Below, piece after piece: positions 16,348 through 25,762 of a stretch of DNA of 64,000 nucleotides. The notes below the pieces were generated by a model. That model saw nothing but the letters and a program-made list of their open reading frames with translations. It did not search any database and was not told where the DNA came from. Origin of the DNA: CAWHOW01 sp963831005 (GTDB lineage Bacteria; Bacteroidota; Bacteroidia; Bacteroidales; CG2-30-32-10); NCBI GenBank assembly GCA_963831005.1, contig CAWHOW010000017.1, positions 124,001 through 188,000 on the forward strand, given 5' to 3'. The position numbers and the translations under genes are program-made. Every line of letters begins with the position of its first letter. Positions within the stretch are counted from its first letter, which is position 1.

Positions 16348-17271
16348 ATGATAAAAGTTCTATCAACAAATATCTCTGAGAAAAAAGGTACTATAAAACT
16401 TCCTGTAGATACTATTTTAATTAATGAAACAGGTATTGCTAATGATGCTCATGCAGGTTTGTGGCACAGGCAGGTAAGTATGCTTGGAGTTGAAAGCATT
16501 GAGAAGTTTTCAAAGCAGGCAAACAGAAAAATTAATTACGGCGAGTTTGCCGAAAACATTAGCACAGAAGGATTTGAACTATACAAAGCAAATATTCTTG
16601 ATCGTTTTCAAATTGGAAATGTTGTTCTGGAACTTACACAAATCGGAAAGGAATGCCATGGAGATAAGTGTGCAATCTTTCGTGAAGTTGGTAATTGTGT
16701 GATGCCTAAAGAAGGTATTTTTTGTCGTGTTATCAGTGGTGGACAAGTGAAAGCCGGTGATGAAATTATCTATCTACCAAAGATCTATAAAATCGGCATA
16801 ATCACGTTAAGTGATCGTGCCAGCAGGGGTGAATACACCGATAGAAGTGGCCCTCAAATAAAAGAACTGATAGAAAAACATTTTTCGGGTGGAAGAAAAT
16901 TTGATATCACAACAGCCTTGATTCCTGATGATGCGGTTCAATTAAAGAAATCAATTGAAGAATTTACAGATAAGAAATTTGATATTATTTTTACTACAGG
17001 AGGAACAGGAATTGGGTCAAAAGATATAACTGTTGATGTTGTAAAACCATTACTGCAAAAAGAGATTCCGGGCATCATGGATTACATACGATATAAATAT
17101 GGCTCCGAAAAACCCAATGCGCTTATCAGTCGTTCTATTGCAGGAATAATCAATAAGACCATGATATTTACTTTACCAGGCAGTGTAAAAGCTGTTACGG
17201 AATACATGACTGAAATTACAAAAGTTTTGAATCATCTGATATTGATGCTTCATGATATAGATGCACATTAA
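16348..17271 (+). CDS. Fusion of a MOSC domain with a MogA/MoaB-type molybdopterin adenylyltransferase
   Basis: The protein has 307 residues. Residues 1-~145 are a MOSC domain (V-S-M-L-G-V-E-S-I-E, G-E-F-A-E-N-I, and the conserved Cys region G-K-E-C-H-G-D-K-C), as found in sulphur-carrier and Moco sulphurase-like proteins. Residues ~148-307 are MogA/MoaB-like: I-I-T-L-S-D-R-A-S-R-G-E-Y-T-D, then F-T-T-G-G-T-G-I-G-S-K-D, P-G-I-M-D-Y and F-T-L-P-G-S-V-K-A-V, which binds molybdopterin and adenylates it. It links adenylation with a possible sulphuration or cofactor-handling step, and lies directly after moaC. Confidence 0.92.
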   Translation: MIKVLSTNISEKKGTIKLPVDTILINETGIANDAHAGLWHRQVSMLGVESIEKFSKQANRKINYGEFAENISTEGFELYKANILDRFQIGNVVLELTQIGKECHGDKCAIFREVGNCVMPKEGIFCRVISGGQVKAGDEIIYLPKIYKIGIITLSDRASRGEYTDRSGPQIKELIEKHFSGGRKFDITTALIPDDAVQLKKSIEEFTDKKFDIIFTTGGTGIGSKDITVDVVKPLLQKEIPGIMDYIRYKYGSEKPNALISRSIAGIINKTMIFTLPGSVKAVTEYMTEITKVLNHLILMLHDIDAH

Positions 17272-17303
17272 TATTTTATTACTTCTTTTTTTAACTTTTA
17301 TAT

Positions 17304-17861
17304 ATGGACAAACAAGTTGCTCTTGATTTCTTAAAAGAATATATCAAAAACGAACGCACAATATGGCACAGCCTGGCATCAGAAGCTGTAATGCGTGCTA
17401 TTGCAATTAAACTTAACCAAGACCCGGAGAAATGGGCATTAGCAGGATTACTGCATGATCTTGATGTCGAAATCACAAATGCAGATCCAAAAGTTCATGG
17501 ACTGATTGCTGCTAAAATGCTTGAAGAAAAGGGTGTTGATGCAGAGGTCATAGATGCAATAAAACATCACAATGAAGAAGCAGAAGGTGTTGGTCCCCGT
17601 ACTACAGTTTTTCAACATGCATTGGCTGCCGGTGAAACAATAACAGGTTTGATACAGGCAACTACGTATGTTTATCCTGACAGGAAAATTGCATCAGTAA
17701 AATCTTCTTCCGTTGTGAAACGTATGAAAGAAAAAGCGTTTGCTGCTTCCGTAAAAAGAGACAGCATCCGTGAATGCGAACTGATAGGAATTCCTTTAAA
17801 TGAATTTGCTGAAATTAGTGTTAATGCCATGCGCGAAATTGCTGACCAAATTGGACTATAA
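17304..17861 (+). CDS. HD-domain (HDIG-type) phosphohydrolase-like protein
   Basis: The protein has 185 residues. It has the H...HD...D arrangement of the HD superfamily: H-S at about 22, G-L-L-H-D-L-D (about 48-54), then H-H-N at about 88 and a later D-R. These bind a divalent metal pair. The substrate is unknown; stand-alone HD proteins of this size may act on nucleotides. It follows the Moco genes by 32 nt and overlaps nothing, so a functional link with them is not shown. Confidence 0.8.
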   Translation: MDKQVALDFLKEYIKNERTIWHSLASEAVMRAIAIKLNQDPEKWALAGLLHDLDVEITNADPKVHGLIAAKMLEEKGVDAEVIDAIKHHNEEAEGVGPRTTVFQHALAAGETITGLIQATTYVYPDRKIASVKSSSVVKRMKEKAFAASVKRDSIRECELIGIPLNEFAEISVNAMREIADQIGL

Positions 17862-17862
17862 T

Positions 17863-18357
17863 ATGAATATCTCTCTTAGAAAAGCAAACGAAAATGACTT
17901 ACCGGCAGTATTTGATCTAATTAAAGAACTTGCCACATATGAAAGAGCACCAAACGAAGTAACCATTACGCTTGATGATTTAAAAAAAGACGGTTTTGGA
18001 GAACATCCGATATTTGAAATTATTCTTGCGGAAAATGAAAAAGATATTCTTGGAATGGCTTTTTATTTTTATTCATATTCTACCTGGAAAGGCAAGTGTA
18101 TATATCTTGAAGATATTATTGTAAAAGAAGCTCACCGCGGAAATAAGATCGGAAAATTATTATTTGAAGCCGTCATTACGAAATGCAAAGAAGTTGGAGC
18201 TAAGCGTATGCAGTGGCAGGTACTCGACTGGAATACTCCCGCAATAAACTTCTATAATAAATACAATGCATCTCTTGACCAGACGTGGATAAGCGGAAGG
18301 CTCACTGAAGACCAGATAAAAGCATTTATACCTGTTGCAGATATTTTCATAAATTAG
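17863..18357 (+). CDS. GNAT-family N-acetyltransferase (spermidine/diamine acetyltransferase-like)
   Basis: The protein has 164 residues. The GNAT fold is clear: I-S-L-R-K-A-N-E-N-D-L at the start, Y-L-E-D-I-I-V-K-E-A-H-R-G-N-K-I-G-K-L-L-F (acetyl-CoA loop R-x-x-x-I-G) and W-Q-V-L-D-W-N-T-P-A-I-N-F-Y. The D-W-N and N-F-Y pattern is that of the diamine/thialysine acetyltransferase group. I chose the ATG at 17863, 2 nt after the HD gene stop. An upstream in-frame ATG would lie inside that gene. Confidence 0.9.
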   Translation: MNISLRKANENDLPAVFDLIKELATYERAPNEVTITLDDLKKDGFGEHPIFEIILAENEKDILGMAFYFYSYSTWKGKCIYLEDIIVKEAHRGNKIGKLLFEAVITKCKEVGAKRMQWQVLDWNTPAINFYNKYNASLDQTWISGRLTEDQIKAFIPVADIFIN

Positions 18358-18375
18358 CCACCCAAAATTCATTTT

Positions 18376-19143
18376 ATGAAATTTATCGGTATAATACCTG
18401 CACGCTATGCTTCTTCGCGATTTCCGGGAAAAGCCCTTTTCGTTATTGAAGGAAAAACCATGATTCAGCGTGTTTATGAACAGGTGCAAAAATCTTCTAT
18501 TCTTAATGAGCTCATAGTTGCCACAGATGATGTAAGTATTGAGAACCATGTTAAGAAATTTGGCGGTAATGCTGTGATGACATCAAAAGACCACCCATGC
18601 GGAACTGACAGATGTCATGAGACCTTTCATGCTATAAACACAGATGGAAAGTATAATTCAGATGATGTTGTGATCAATATACAAGGTGATGAGCCTTGTA
18701 TAAATCCTCAGCAAATTGAGCTTGTTGCATCTTGTTTTAAGAATAATGAAGTTAAGATTGCTACACTGGTCAGAAAAATGGATTCTTTAGATGATCTTGT
18801 TAGCCCAAGTGTCATGAAAGTTGTCTGCGATAAAAATAAAAAGGCCATGTATTTTAGCCGCTCGCCTATCCCCTATTTTCAATCACTTGATCAAAAACAA
18901 TGGTTAAAAAAACATACATATTTTCAGCATATTGGGATTTACGCATATAAAGCTCAGGTACTAGATGAAATTCACAAATTAAAACCATCTTCATTAGAAA
19001 AAGTTGAGTCTCTTGAGCAATTGCGCTGGCTTGAAAATGGCTACCCTATTCATCTTGAAATAACAGAACATGCCAGCCATTCTGTTGATGTGCCAGGTGA
19101 TGTCGAAAAAATTATTGCCCTTTTAAAAGGAGATAAGAAATAA
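18376..19143 (+). CDS. kdsB: 3-deoxy-manno-octulosonate cytidylyltransferase KdsB
   Basis: The protein has 255 residues. It makes CMP-Kdo for lipopolysaccharide core synthesis. Seen: I-P-A-R-Y-A-S-S-R-F-P-G-K-A-L (7-21), A-T-D-D, T-S-K-D-H-P-C-G-T-D-R, N-I-Q-G-D-E-P (substrate/metal site), Y-F-S-R-S-P-I-P-Y, and E-S-L-E-Q-L-R-W-L-E-N-G. The length is normal. It confirms a Gram-negative envelope with Kdo. Confidence 0.97.
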   Translation: MKFIGIIPARYASSRFPGKALFVIEGKTMIQRVYEQVQKSSILNELIVATDDVSIENHVKKFGGNAVMTSKDHPCGTDRCHETFHAINTDGKYNSDDVVINIQGDEPCINPQQIELVASCFKNNEVKIATLVRKMDSLDDLVSPSVMKVVCDKNKKAMYFSRSPIPYFQSLDQKQWLKKHTYFQHIGIYAYKAQVLDEIHKLKPSSLEKVESLEQLRWLENGYPIHLEITEHASHSVDVPGDVEKIIALLKGDKK

Positions 19144-19152
19144 TCACTTAAT

Positions 19153-20118
19153 ATGATTGAACAATACATAAGCGATCTCCTTTACAAATACGATAATGTT
19201 ATTCTTCCCGGTTTTGGTGCTTTTGTTTTAAAGAATTTTCCTGCTTCAATTAATCCAGCAGATAATAGCCTGACTCCACCTTCCAGTCATGTTACTTTTG
19301 ATCCTTCTTCAAAAAACAATGATGGGATTCTTGCTAATTACATATCAGATAAAGAAAAAATATCATTTTTTGATGCGTGTAATAAAATACTTCTATTTAC
19401 AGATGAAATAAAAAAATCATTATCAGAGGGAAAAGCTTGTATATTTAATAAGATAGGGACTTTTAAAAGTTCATTGGATAATAGTATTTCTTTCGTTCCT
19501 GATATCTCAGCGAATTACAACCTTAATACTATTGGAATGGATGAATTAGTAAGTTCTCCAATTATCAGAGATGACAAGAAAAGTAGATCGGCGAATAAGG
19601 TTGCAGAAATAACTACGAGTGATAAAGTACAGAGAAAACATTCTAAAGTTGTTGTATGGATAATTAGCATCATTGCTATTCTAGGTATTGGCATAGCTGT
19701 AATTCTATTTGTTCAATCTAATATTTTTTCTAACAAGGAGAATGGGAAAATAGTCGTTATTAAAGAGCCATCAAAAAAGGAAGATCAATCCATCATAAAA
19801 GAAAAAGCTTTACCTGCGGATACTATAAAGAAACAAGACACTGTTTCAAAAAGCGCAGACAACAATACGGCTAATACGAATGAACAAACCACATCTGAGA
19901 AATATTACATTATTTCTGCAAGTTTCCGTATCAAGGAGAATGCAGTTAATTATGCACAAACATTGAAACAGAAGAATTATGACTCAAATGTAATTTTTCT
20001 TGAAGACAGAGGATTATATGTAGTAAGCTATAACAACTATTCATCCGAAACTGAAGCAGAACAGGCTTTAACAAAAATTAAACCTGAAAATTCTGTTGCA
20101 TGGATATTGAAACATTAA
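19153..20118 (+). CDS. Membrane protein with HU-CCDC81-like N-terminus and C-terminal SPOR domain
   Basis: The protein has 321 residues. Residues 1-~115 match the prokaryotic HU/CCDC81 module (I-S-D-L-L-Y-K-Y-D-N-V-I-L-P-G-F-G-A-F-V). A single transmembrane helix lies at ~172-193. A Lys/Asp/Thr-rich linker follows, and the last ~75 residues are a SPOR domain (Y-Y-I-I-S-A-S-F-R through E-A-E-Q-A-L) that would bind denuded septal peptidoglycan. A link between a cytoplasmic HU-like head and the cell wall at division sites is inferred. The combination is characteristic of Bacteroidota. Confidence 0.88.
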   Translation: MIEQYISDLLYKYDNVILPGFGAFVLKNFPASINPADNSLTPPSSHVTFDPSSKNNDGILANYISDKEKISFFDACNKILLFTDEIKKSLSEGKACIFNKIGTFKSSLDNSISFVPDISANYNLNTIGMDELVSSPIIRDDKKSRSANKVAEITTSDKVQRKHSKVVVWIISIIAILGIGIAVILFVQSNIFSNKENGKIVVIKEPSKKEDQSIIKEKALPADTIKKQDTVSKSADNNTANTNEQTTSEKYYIISASFRIKENAVNYAQTLKQKNYDSNVIFLEDRGLYVVSYNNYSSETEAEQALTKIKPENSVAWILKH

Positions 20119-20127
20119 AAAACAGCT

Positions 20128-20802
20128 ATGCCTAAAAGAAAAATGCAACGCTTTGCAGAGCTGGAAACCTTCGGAAATGTACTTCAGCCAAAGCTGAATG
20201 ATATTATTATCAGTGATTATCAATATAAAGGTAAATGGGCGGCTGGTTTCTTTAAGAATTCTAACCCCATTATCCTTGAGCTTGCTTGCGGAAAAGGTGA
20301 ATATACAATAGGCCTTGCGGAAAAATACCCAGAGATTAATTTCATTGGAATAGACATAAAAGGAGAAAGGATATGGAAAGGAAGTAAAGCCTCTTTAGAA
20401 AAGAAATTAGCAAACGTAGCCTTTCTGCGTTCTCGAATAGAATATATTTCTCAACTCTTTGCTATGGACGAAGTCTCTGAAATATGGATCACCTTTCCTG
20501 ATCCTCAACCTAAAAAACCCAACACAAAAAAAAGACTCACATCACCTCAATTTATTAAACGATACAAAGAGATATTAAAGTCAGATGGTGTAATACATTT
20601 AAAGACGGATAATGCAGGTCTCTTTGACTATACTTTGGAAACTATTGAAGAAGGAAAACACGAACTCCTTTTCAAAACACATGATTTATATGGTTCTGGA
20701 ATAAATGATGATATTCTCTCTATTAAGACATATTACGAACAAATATTTTCTGAACAGGGATATAAAATATGCTATTTGAATTTCAGACCAAACAGTATTT
20801 AA
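20128..20802 (+). CDS. trmB: tRNA (guanine-N7-)-methyltransferase TrmB
   Basis: The protein has 224 residues. SAM site L-E-L-A-C-G-K-G-E-Y-T (50-60) and F-I-G-I-D-I-K-G-E-R, then the TrmB signature I-W-I-T-F-P-D-P-Q-P-K-K and K-R-L-T-S-P-Q-F. It methylates N7 of G46 in tRNA. It lies 9 nt after the SPOR gene and is closed by a strong terminator. Confidence 0.95.
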   Translation: MPKRKMQRFAELETFGNVLQPKLNDIIISDYQYKGKWAAGFFKNSNPIILELACGKGEYTIGLAEKYPEINFIGIDIKGERIWKGSKASLEKKLANVAFLRSRIEYISQLFAMDEVSEIWITFPDPQPKKPNTKKRLTSPQFIKRYKEILKSDGVIHLKTDNAGLFDYTLETIEEGKHELLFKTHDLYGSGINDDILSIKTYYEQIFSEQGYKICYLNFRPNSI

Positions 20803-20818
20803 TGGCCTAATCCGAAAT

Positions 20819-20859
20819 CAAAAAGCCCCGTGTTTAAAAGAAACACGGGGCTTTTAATA
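20819..20859. terminator. Bidirectional intrinsic terminator between trmB and a convergent gene
   Basis: AAAAGCCCCGTGTTT, a short AAAAG loop, then AAACACGGGGCTTTT. The A- and T-tracts on both sides let it serve both strands. It separates trmB (+) from the T9SS type B gene (-). Confidence 0.92.
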
Positions 20860-20872
20860 TGAATAAATAATA

Positions 20873-22732
20873 TTAATGACGTAATAATGTTACAGCACCA
20901 TGCTGGCTATAATCCTTACTCTCACTCTTCGCGGTTAGGATATAAAAATAGGTACCATCTGAAGCATCAGCACCCGACATTGTTCTTCCATCCCACTTAA
21001 CACTTGGGCTTTCACTCTCGAATAATAATGCACCCCACCTATTATAAATTTCCAGTTGAAAAACAACCATACCGCTTGCTTCTATATCGAAAACATCATT
21101 TTTACCATCGCCATTCGGAGTAAAAACATTCGGAATAACAATACCTTCAACAACATCAACAGTCATACATGTGTCAGAGGTACAATCTTTTGGGGAGGAA
21201 ACACTTAGACAAACGTTATATTTACCGGGCTGTGGATACACATGGAACGGACTTTCTTCAGTAGATTCTTCTCCATCTCCAAAATTCCACGACCATTGAA
21301 CTGCATTCTGGCTTAAATTGATAAAATGAATCAGGTCATAAGAGAAGATATGCAATGAATCATTACATTGAATCTGAAAATTAGCAATTGCCTGTGGATT
21401 TACTGTTACTGAAAAAGTTGCAGCAGACGATCTGCAACTCCCAAAAGGAGTAATTTCCTGAACGGTCAAGGTTCCGGTTCCAGCCTGTGTCCATATTACT
21501 TGTACCGTGCTGCCAGTTGAATCAGTGCCTGGGACAAAATTTCCTCCTGTGATAGTCCATATATATTGATCATTAGGGTTTCCCCATGCCTGATAAGTTG
21601 CTGGACCTGAACCTATGCAAACAGTTGAAGAGCCACTCATACTATCTGCCACTGGAACATCAGCAGTCAATGCATAAGGATCATAGGACCATGAATTCCA
21701 ATTCGATTTTTTTATTCCCCACATAGGGCTGTAAAGTTCTGAAGTAGGTCTCATGCTTGCCCATTCGCAAGGGTATGGTGTAATAGGAGGCGGACAATAA
21801 TTAAAGTTTGCCAATCCGTCCCACGCTCCATCCGTTGTCTGATCAAAATAAACAGTAATATCTACGGAAGTATCAGGATGATATAAACGATTAATCTTAT
21901 GGTAAAATAATGAATCTACCAAGCAAATCCTAGTGTGATCATAACTATCAGTGTTATAATTGTCAATAGTAGCATTATAATTAAAGAACCCAACTATATA
22001 CCTATTGGTGTCAGCATTGTGTGTTGTAATTTCAACTGGTCTGTAACGCATAGGTCCGCCATAAGGAGGACCACTTGAGCCCATAGGGAAAAGGTAAGTT
22101 GCGGCAACGCCAACCTTTCTGGACAGCCATCCATCATTTGGAATAGGTAAATTGCTAACAAATCCGCTTGTCCTTTGAATTGCAAAAGGATCAATATTTG
22201 AAACGGACATAGTGTTGTTAAGTACAGCAAGTTCCCTGTCGTTCAGGTTTAGAAAATGCCTTACCGTGTCATTTAAAGTAATATATTTAATACCCACACC
22301 TGTAAGTGTTAAATCATAAAATGCAGTAATACTAGAACCTTCTATATATTGGTTAGTGGCCAATGTAGGAACAGCATTCGGCATATTATTCAGTATTACT
22401 TTACTGGTACCGCATTTAAATGTATCATTATTGAACCAGTTTGCTCCTATTACATACTGCCCGTTACCCGAAATTTCGCCATTGTTGATCAGATCCCCTT
22501 CGTTTGTAATTGCCGTAGGAAATTGCTGCCCTGCAAGGGTAATAGTTCCATTATTAAAAAGAGAGTCTCCATAGATGCGTAATGAGCCATTGATCCATAC
22601 CTGTGAACCTACTGCGCAATACATCACAACGCCATTTTCCTTGGTCATTGTAATACTATCGGTCTGACCTTTAGCAATAAAAACTATAAAGAAAAATATC
22701 AGGGAGAAGTGTAAATTTTTCAATTTTACCAT
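20873..22732 (-). CDS. Secreted PKD-domain protein with T9SS type B (CHU_C) sorting domain
   Basis: About 619 residues. The start chosen is the ATG at 22732, which gives a clean signal peptide (M-V-K-L-K-N, hydrophobic core, A-K-G-Q). An ATG 33 nt upstream would add an unlikely N-terminus. The middle holds short beta repeats. A PKD domain (W-S-W-N-F-G-D-G-E-E-S-T-E-E-S-P) lies at ~485-535. The last ~85 residues are a type B sorting domain: N-V-F-T-P-N-G-D-G-K-N-D-V-F, Y-N-R-W-G, W-D-G-R, D-G-T-Y-F-Y. Surface-exposed, function unknown. Confidence 0.9.
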   Translation of the reverse strand: MVKLKNLHFSLIFFFIVFIAKGQTDSITMTKENGVVMYCAVGSQVWINGSLRIYGDSLFNNGTITLAGQQFPTAITNEGDLINNGEISGNGQYVIGANWFNNDTFKCGTSKVILNNMPNAVPTLATNQYIEGSSITAFYDLTLTGVGIKYITLNDTVRHFLNLNDRELAVLNNTMSVSNIDPFAIQRTSGFVSNLPIPNDGWLSRKVGVAATYLFPMGSSGPPYGGPMRYRPVEITTHNADTNRYIVGFFNYNATIDNYNTDSYDHTRICLVDSLFYHKINRLYHPDTSVDITVYFDQTTDGAWDGLANFNYCPPPITPYPCEWASMRPTSELYSPMWGIKKSNWNSWSYDPYALTADVPVADSMSGSSTVCIGSGPATYQAWGNPNDQYIWTITGGNFVPGTDSTGSTVQVIWTQAGTGTLTVQEITPFGSCRSSAATFSVTVNPQAIANFQIQCNDSLHIFSYDLIHFINLSQNAVQWSWNFGDGEESTEESPFHVYPQPGKYNVCLSVSSPKDCTSDTCMTVDVVEGIVIPNVFTPNGDGKNDVFDIEASGMVVFQLEIYNRWGALLFESESPSVKWDGRTMSGADASDGTYFYILTAKSESKDYSQHGAVTLLRH

Positions 22733-22871
22733 AGTCGCGGGTATTTTTACCAAAATAATTAACAAAGAAACAAACTTTTTTAAAGAAAAACAAATTTAAT
22801 CTAATTATTTTCTCTACTTATATAATTTTTGTTGTATACGAAATATTTATTTTTTGGTTTTGTGTCTTTTA

Positions 22872-23888
22872 TTATTTTTTAGGTTTATATCCCGACTTCA
22901 TTAATATATCCTGGGCATCCTGATTAGTAAATAGTTCTTTCATACTTATGTTCTTGTTCTTCTCCATGTAAGCTCTCACAATTTGCCATCCAATCCATTC
23001 GCCCAATCGTGGAGGTGATTGTTTTGAGAAAAAAGGAGTAAAAGGGCCATCAACACAAAACTTAGTAATGGGCGATGGGTCGGTAGTATAAAGCAGGTTC
23101 CTATCAATGATAAATGACCAGATATTAGGTTCGTTTTTAGTACACCATGCCATTTGTAAAGAAGTATATCCTATTTTTAAAGAATCCTGTGTTTCGGGAA
23201 GTGTGGCATCAAGGAAATATAGGAGTTTCCCTGCATAAACAATAAAATCAATAAACTTTTTATCACCTTTGCTGTTATCAATCATTGTTTTTCCGATTTC
23301 TTTCATACAATCAGGAAGTATATATTCCTTCCTGAAGCGCAACTGCCGGTAATAAGGCTGACCGAGTTGCCTGTAATAGCTGTAGTTATTACCATAATAC
23401 ATATCTAATGCAACAATCAATGCACTGTCGGCATATTTAACAGGGTAATCATAATCCATACCGGAAACATACGTAAACACTTTCGGCAATTTTTTATCAG
23501 GAAAATTATATTTGATATAGCTAAAGGCTTTAGAGAATTGTGATTCCAGATCTTTAACATCAGGATAATACTTTAAGCAATCATTATAAAGATTAACCAA
23601 AAGAGGGTCTGAAATAAAACTCTTAATCTGCATTATATTTCGGTTGTCATTCAGGTCACCGTCAAGGAAAAAACGATATTCTCTTTGGATTTTTCTTAAA
23701 CCATTCTTTAGATTTTCTTTATCTATGCTAAACAATGCTTTCTCATATCGATGTATCTTTATCTTAATAGAGTCTTCTTTGCGAAGTTCTATTTGACTAA
23801 CCCGTGGTTTGTCATGTTTACATTTATTGCATGAAAATGTCAGAGTAAGGAATAGAATAATTAACGCAAAAATGAGAGGGTTCTTCAT
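22872..23888 (-). CDS. gldB: GldB-like gliding motility lipoprotein
   Basis: The protein has 338 residues. The signal peptide ends in T-F-S-C-N-K, a lipobox. The C-terminal part shows the GldB pattern: D-G-P-F-T-P-F-F, P-P-R-L-G-E-W-I-G-W-Q-I-V-R-A-Y-M and A-Q-D-I-L-M-K-S-G-Y. GldB is required for gliding in Flavobacterium, and in non-gliding Bacteroidota homologs occur next to envelope genes. The two T9SS-related genes around it are consistent with this assignment. Confidence 0.85.
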   Translation of the reverse strand: MKNPLIFALIILFLTLTFSCNKCKHDKPRVSQIELRKEDSIKIKIHRYEKALFSIDKENLKNGLRKIQREYRFFLDGDLNDNRNIMQIKSFISDPLLVNLYNDCLKYYPDVKDLESQFSKAFSYIKYNFPDKKLPKVFTYVSGMDYDYPVKYADSALIVALDMYYGNNYSYYRQLGQPYYRQLRFRKEYILPDCMKEIGKTMIDNSKGDKKFIDFIVYAGKLLYFLDATLPETQDSLKIGYTSLQMAWCTKNEPNIWSFIIDRNLLYTTDPSPITKFCVDGPFTPFFSKQSPPRLGEWIGWQIVRAYMEKNKNISMKELFTNQDAQDILMKSGYKPKK

Positions 23889-23944
23889 GAATAAAAATAT
23901 ATTAGTATAATTGCATAAGAATTTAAGAATTAAAATTCAAAATT

Positions 23945-24688
23945 ATGAAAAAATTTGTATTAGCAGCGAATGTGTTTGCTATGATCTTTTTAAGTATTTC
24001 TTCATCTGCCCAGGATAACGGTAGCAGCAACTTATTTCATTTCGGATTAAAAATTGCTCCTGCTTTGACATGGTTTACCCCCGGAGAGAATTCACTTTCT
24101 AAGGGTGGTGCAGGATTGGGGTTTGGATATGGATTGACCACTGAATTCGGGTTTACAAAGAACTATGCTTTTTCAACCGGGCTTGAAATATTAAATGCAA
24201 ATGGTAAATTAGGATTTGCTGACAGTACTATTTATACATTGCCCAATACAACTCATCCAAATTTGACTGATACTTTTATACTTCAAAAAAGAACATATAA
24301 ATTACGATATGTTGAGATACCTTTGCTTTTAAAACTTAAAACAAATCAGATAGGGCCTATTACCTATTTTGGACAGTTTGGCTTTGATCTGGCTGTTTTG
24401 TGGAAGGCAACTGCTAATGATAATGTGACAGGTGTTACAACTTCAAATACTGATATTGATATTTCAAAGGATGTAAATTTTATCCGGCTTGCGCTTAATG
24501 TAGGCTTGGGCCTCGAGTATAATTTAGCAGGAACAACCTCTCTGGTGATCTCCTTAAATTATGATAACGGATTTACCAATGCACTGAAGAAGAATTCGGA
24601 AACTTTATATGCGAAAAAATTCAATACTCCTTTTGCTCAAAATGCAGTATTTAATTATATAGGATTAAATATCGGGGTTTTGTTTTGA
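23945..24688 (+). CDS. Outer-membrane beta-barrel protein (PorT/OMP_b-brl-like)
   Basis: The protein has 247 residues. It has a signal peptide to about residue 23 (S-S-S-A-Q-D), then alternating amphipathic strands typical of small eight-stranded barrels (G-L-K-I-A-P-A-L-T-W-F, F-G-Y-G-L-T-T-E-F-G, Y-V-E-I-P-L-L-L-K-L-K, Y-F-G-Q-F-G-F-D). The Y-x-E-I-P-L-L-L-K strand is a hallmark of the PorT-like group (PF13568). The exact role is unknown. It is transcribed divergently from gldB. Confidence 0.82.
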   Translation: MKKFVLAANVFAMIFLSISSSAQDNGSSNLFHFGLKIAPALTWFTPGENSLSKGGAGLGFGYGLTTEFGFTKNYAFSTGLEILNANGKLGFADSTIYTLPNTTHPNLTDTFILQKRTYKLRYVEIPLLLKLKTNQIGPITYFGQFGFDLAVLWKATANDNVTGVTTSNTDIDISKDVNFIRLALNVGLGLEYNLAGTTSLVISLNYDNGFTNALKKNSETLYAKKFNTPFAQNAVFNYIGLNIGVLF

Positions 24689-24692
24689 TGTT

Positions 24693-25265
24693 TTATTCTA
24701 TTACTATCTGATACTTTTGAAGCAGTCCAATTATCCCGTTAATAGAAAACTTCGCATTTTTAACACGGTTTAATTCAAGATCAATTGAGTAATTAAACGC
24801 CGTCCGGAAATCTGCCTTTTCTAAAATGGTTTGATGAAATACGGTACGAGACAAATCACAATTATTAAAACTTGAAGCAGTAAGGTCTGAATTCGAAAAA
24901 TCAGCTTCTTTAATTGAACAGTCCTTAAATATAGTTTTATGTAGTTTCTTCGTACAAAAAACTGAATAATCTAAAGTGCATTTTTCAAAGCTGAATGACA
25001 GCAGGAAATCCTTGCACCTTGAAAAATCAATACCTAACAATTTACAACCGGTAAAACAAACATTCTTCAAGCCGGTATTATTAAACTTGCAATTACTGAA
25101 ATTACAGTCTTCAAATTTGCAATCAATAAAATCGCTTTTCGACAGATCGCTTTTTGTGAAGTTGCAGCTAATGAATATGCAATTTTCAATTACCTTACCT
25201 GACAAATTTTTGTCGGAATAATCAATCTTAGTAAACGTTGTTTTCTCGTGAAGCGTTTTATCCAT
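24693..25265 (-). CDS. Pentapeptide-repeat protein
   Basis: The protein has 190 residues with many A/S-D/N-L/F-x-x repeats (C-N-F-T-K-S-D-L-S-K-S-D-F, D-C-K-F-E-D-C-N-F-S-N-C-K-F). These should fold as a right-handed quadrilateral beta-helix that can mimic DNA or mediate contacts. It is close to the QnrD-like/general YjbI type, but with no basis for a resistance call. It converges on the upstream OMP gene with only 4 nt between the stops. Confidence 0.9.
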   Translation of the reverse strand: MDKTLHEKTTFTKIDYSDKNLSGKVIENCIFISCNFTKSDLSKSDFIDCKFEDCNFSNCKFNNTGLKNVCFTGCKLLGIDFSRCKDFLLSFSFEKCTLDYSVFCTKKLHKTIFKDCSIKEADFSNSDLTASSFNNCDLSRTVFHQTILEKADFRTAFNYSIDLELNRVKNAKFSINGIIGLLQKYQIVIE

Positions 25266-25304
25266 TCTCCTTTAAAATTTGTATGTGGTAAAATTGATAC
25301 TTGC

Positions 25305-25733
25305 TTAAAGATGAATATATGAAAGGCTATCAGGCGGAGTATCGTTAATAATATTTAAATCCGCTTTTGAAAGAACCTCAATTTTAACATTAGCAATTCC
25401 TGAATTAATAATATTAAGTTTATTCGCCGCAGCTTTTGAAAGGTCTAATATTCTATTGCTATAATTCGGACAACGGTCGTTTATTTTTACCACAACAGAA
25501 ATATTATTTGAAAGATTGGTAACTTTTACTAATGTTTGAAAAGGCAGATTGGCATGAGCTGCAGTATATAAGGTATAATCATATTTCTCCCCGCAACTTG
25601 TATATCTTCCCTGAAATGCATCTGAATAGTAGGTAGCAATACCAGTCTGTACAAATTTTTCCTGTGCAGATAACAAACTGTTAAAAAAAAGAGAAATAAA
25701 CAATAAGAAAGCAAGACTCTTCCCCATTTCCAT
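25305..25733 (-). CDS. rlpA: RlpA-like septal peptidoglycan-associated protein (double-psi beta-barrel)
   Basis: The protein has 142 residues. The signal peptide ends at L-L-S-A-Q. The double-psi barrel shows G-I-A-T-Y-Y-S-D-A-F-Q-G-R-Y-T-S-C-G-E, A-A-H-A-N-L-P-F-Q-T-L-V-K-V-T-N and I-N-D-R-C-P, with the Asp of N-D-R the catalytic candidate of lytic transglycosylases. No SPOR domain is attached, unlike E. coli RlpA, so it is a minimal form. Confidence 0.88.
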   Translation of the reverse strand: MEMGKSLAFLLFISLFFNSLLSAQEKFVQTGIATYYSDAFQGRYTSCGEKYDYTLYTAAHANLPFQTLVKVTNLSNNISVVVKINDRCPNYSNRILDLSKAAANKLNIINSGIANVKIEVLSKADLNIINDTPPDSLSYIHL

Positions 25734-25762
25734 TTAAATAAAAAATATACTATAAAAGAGAA

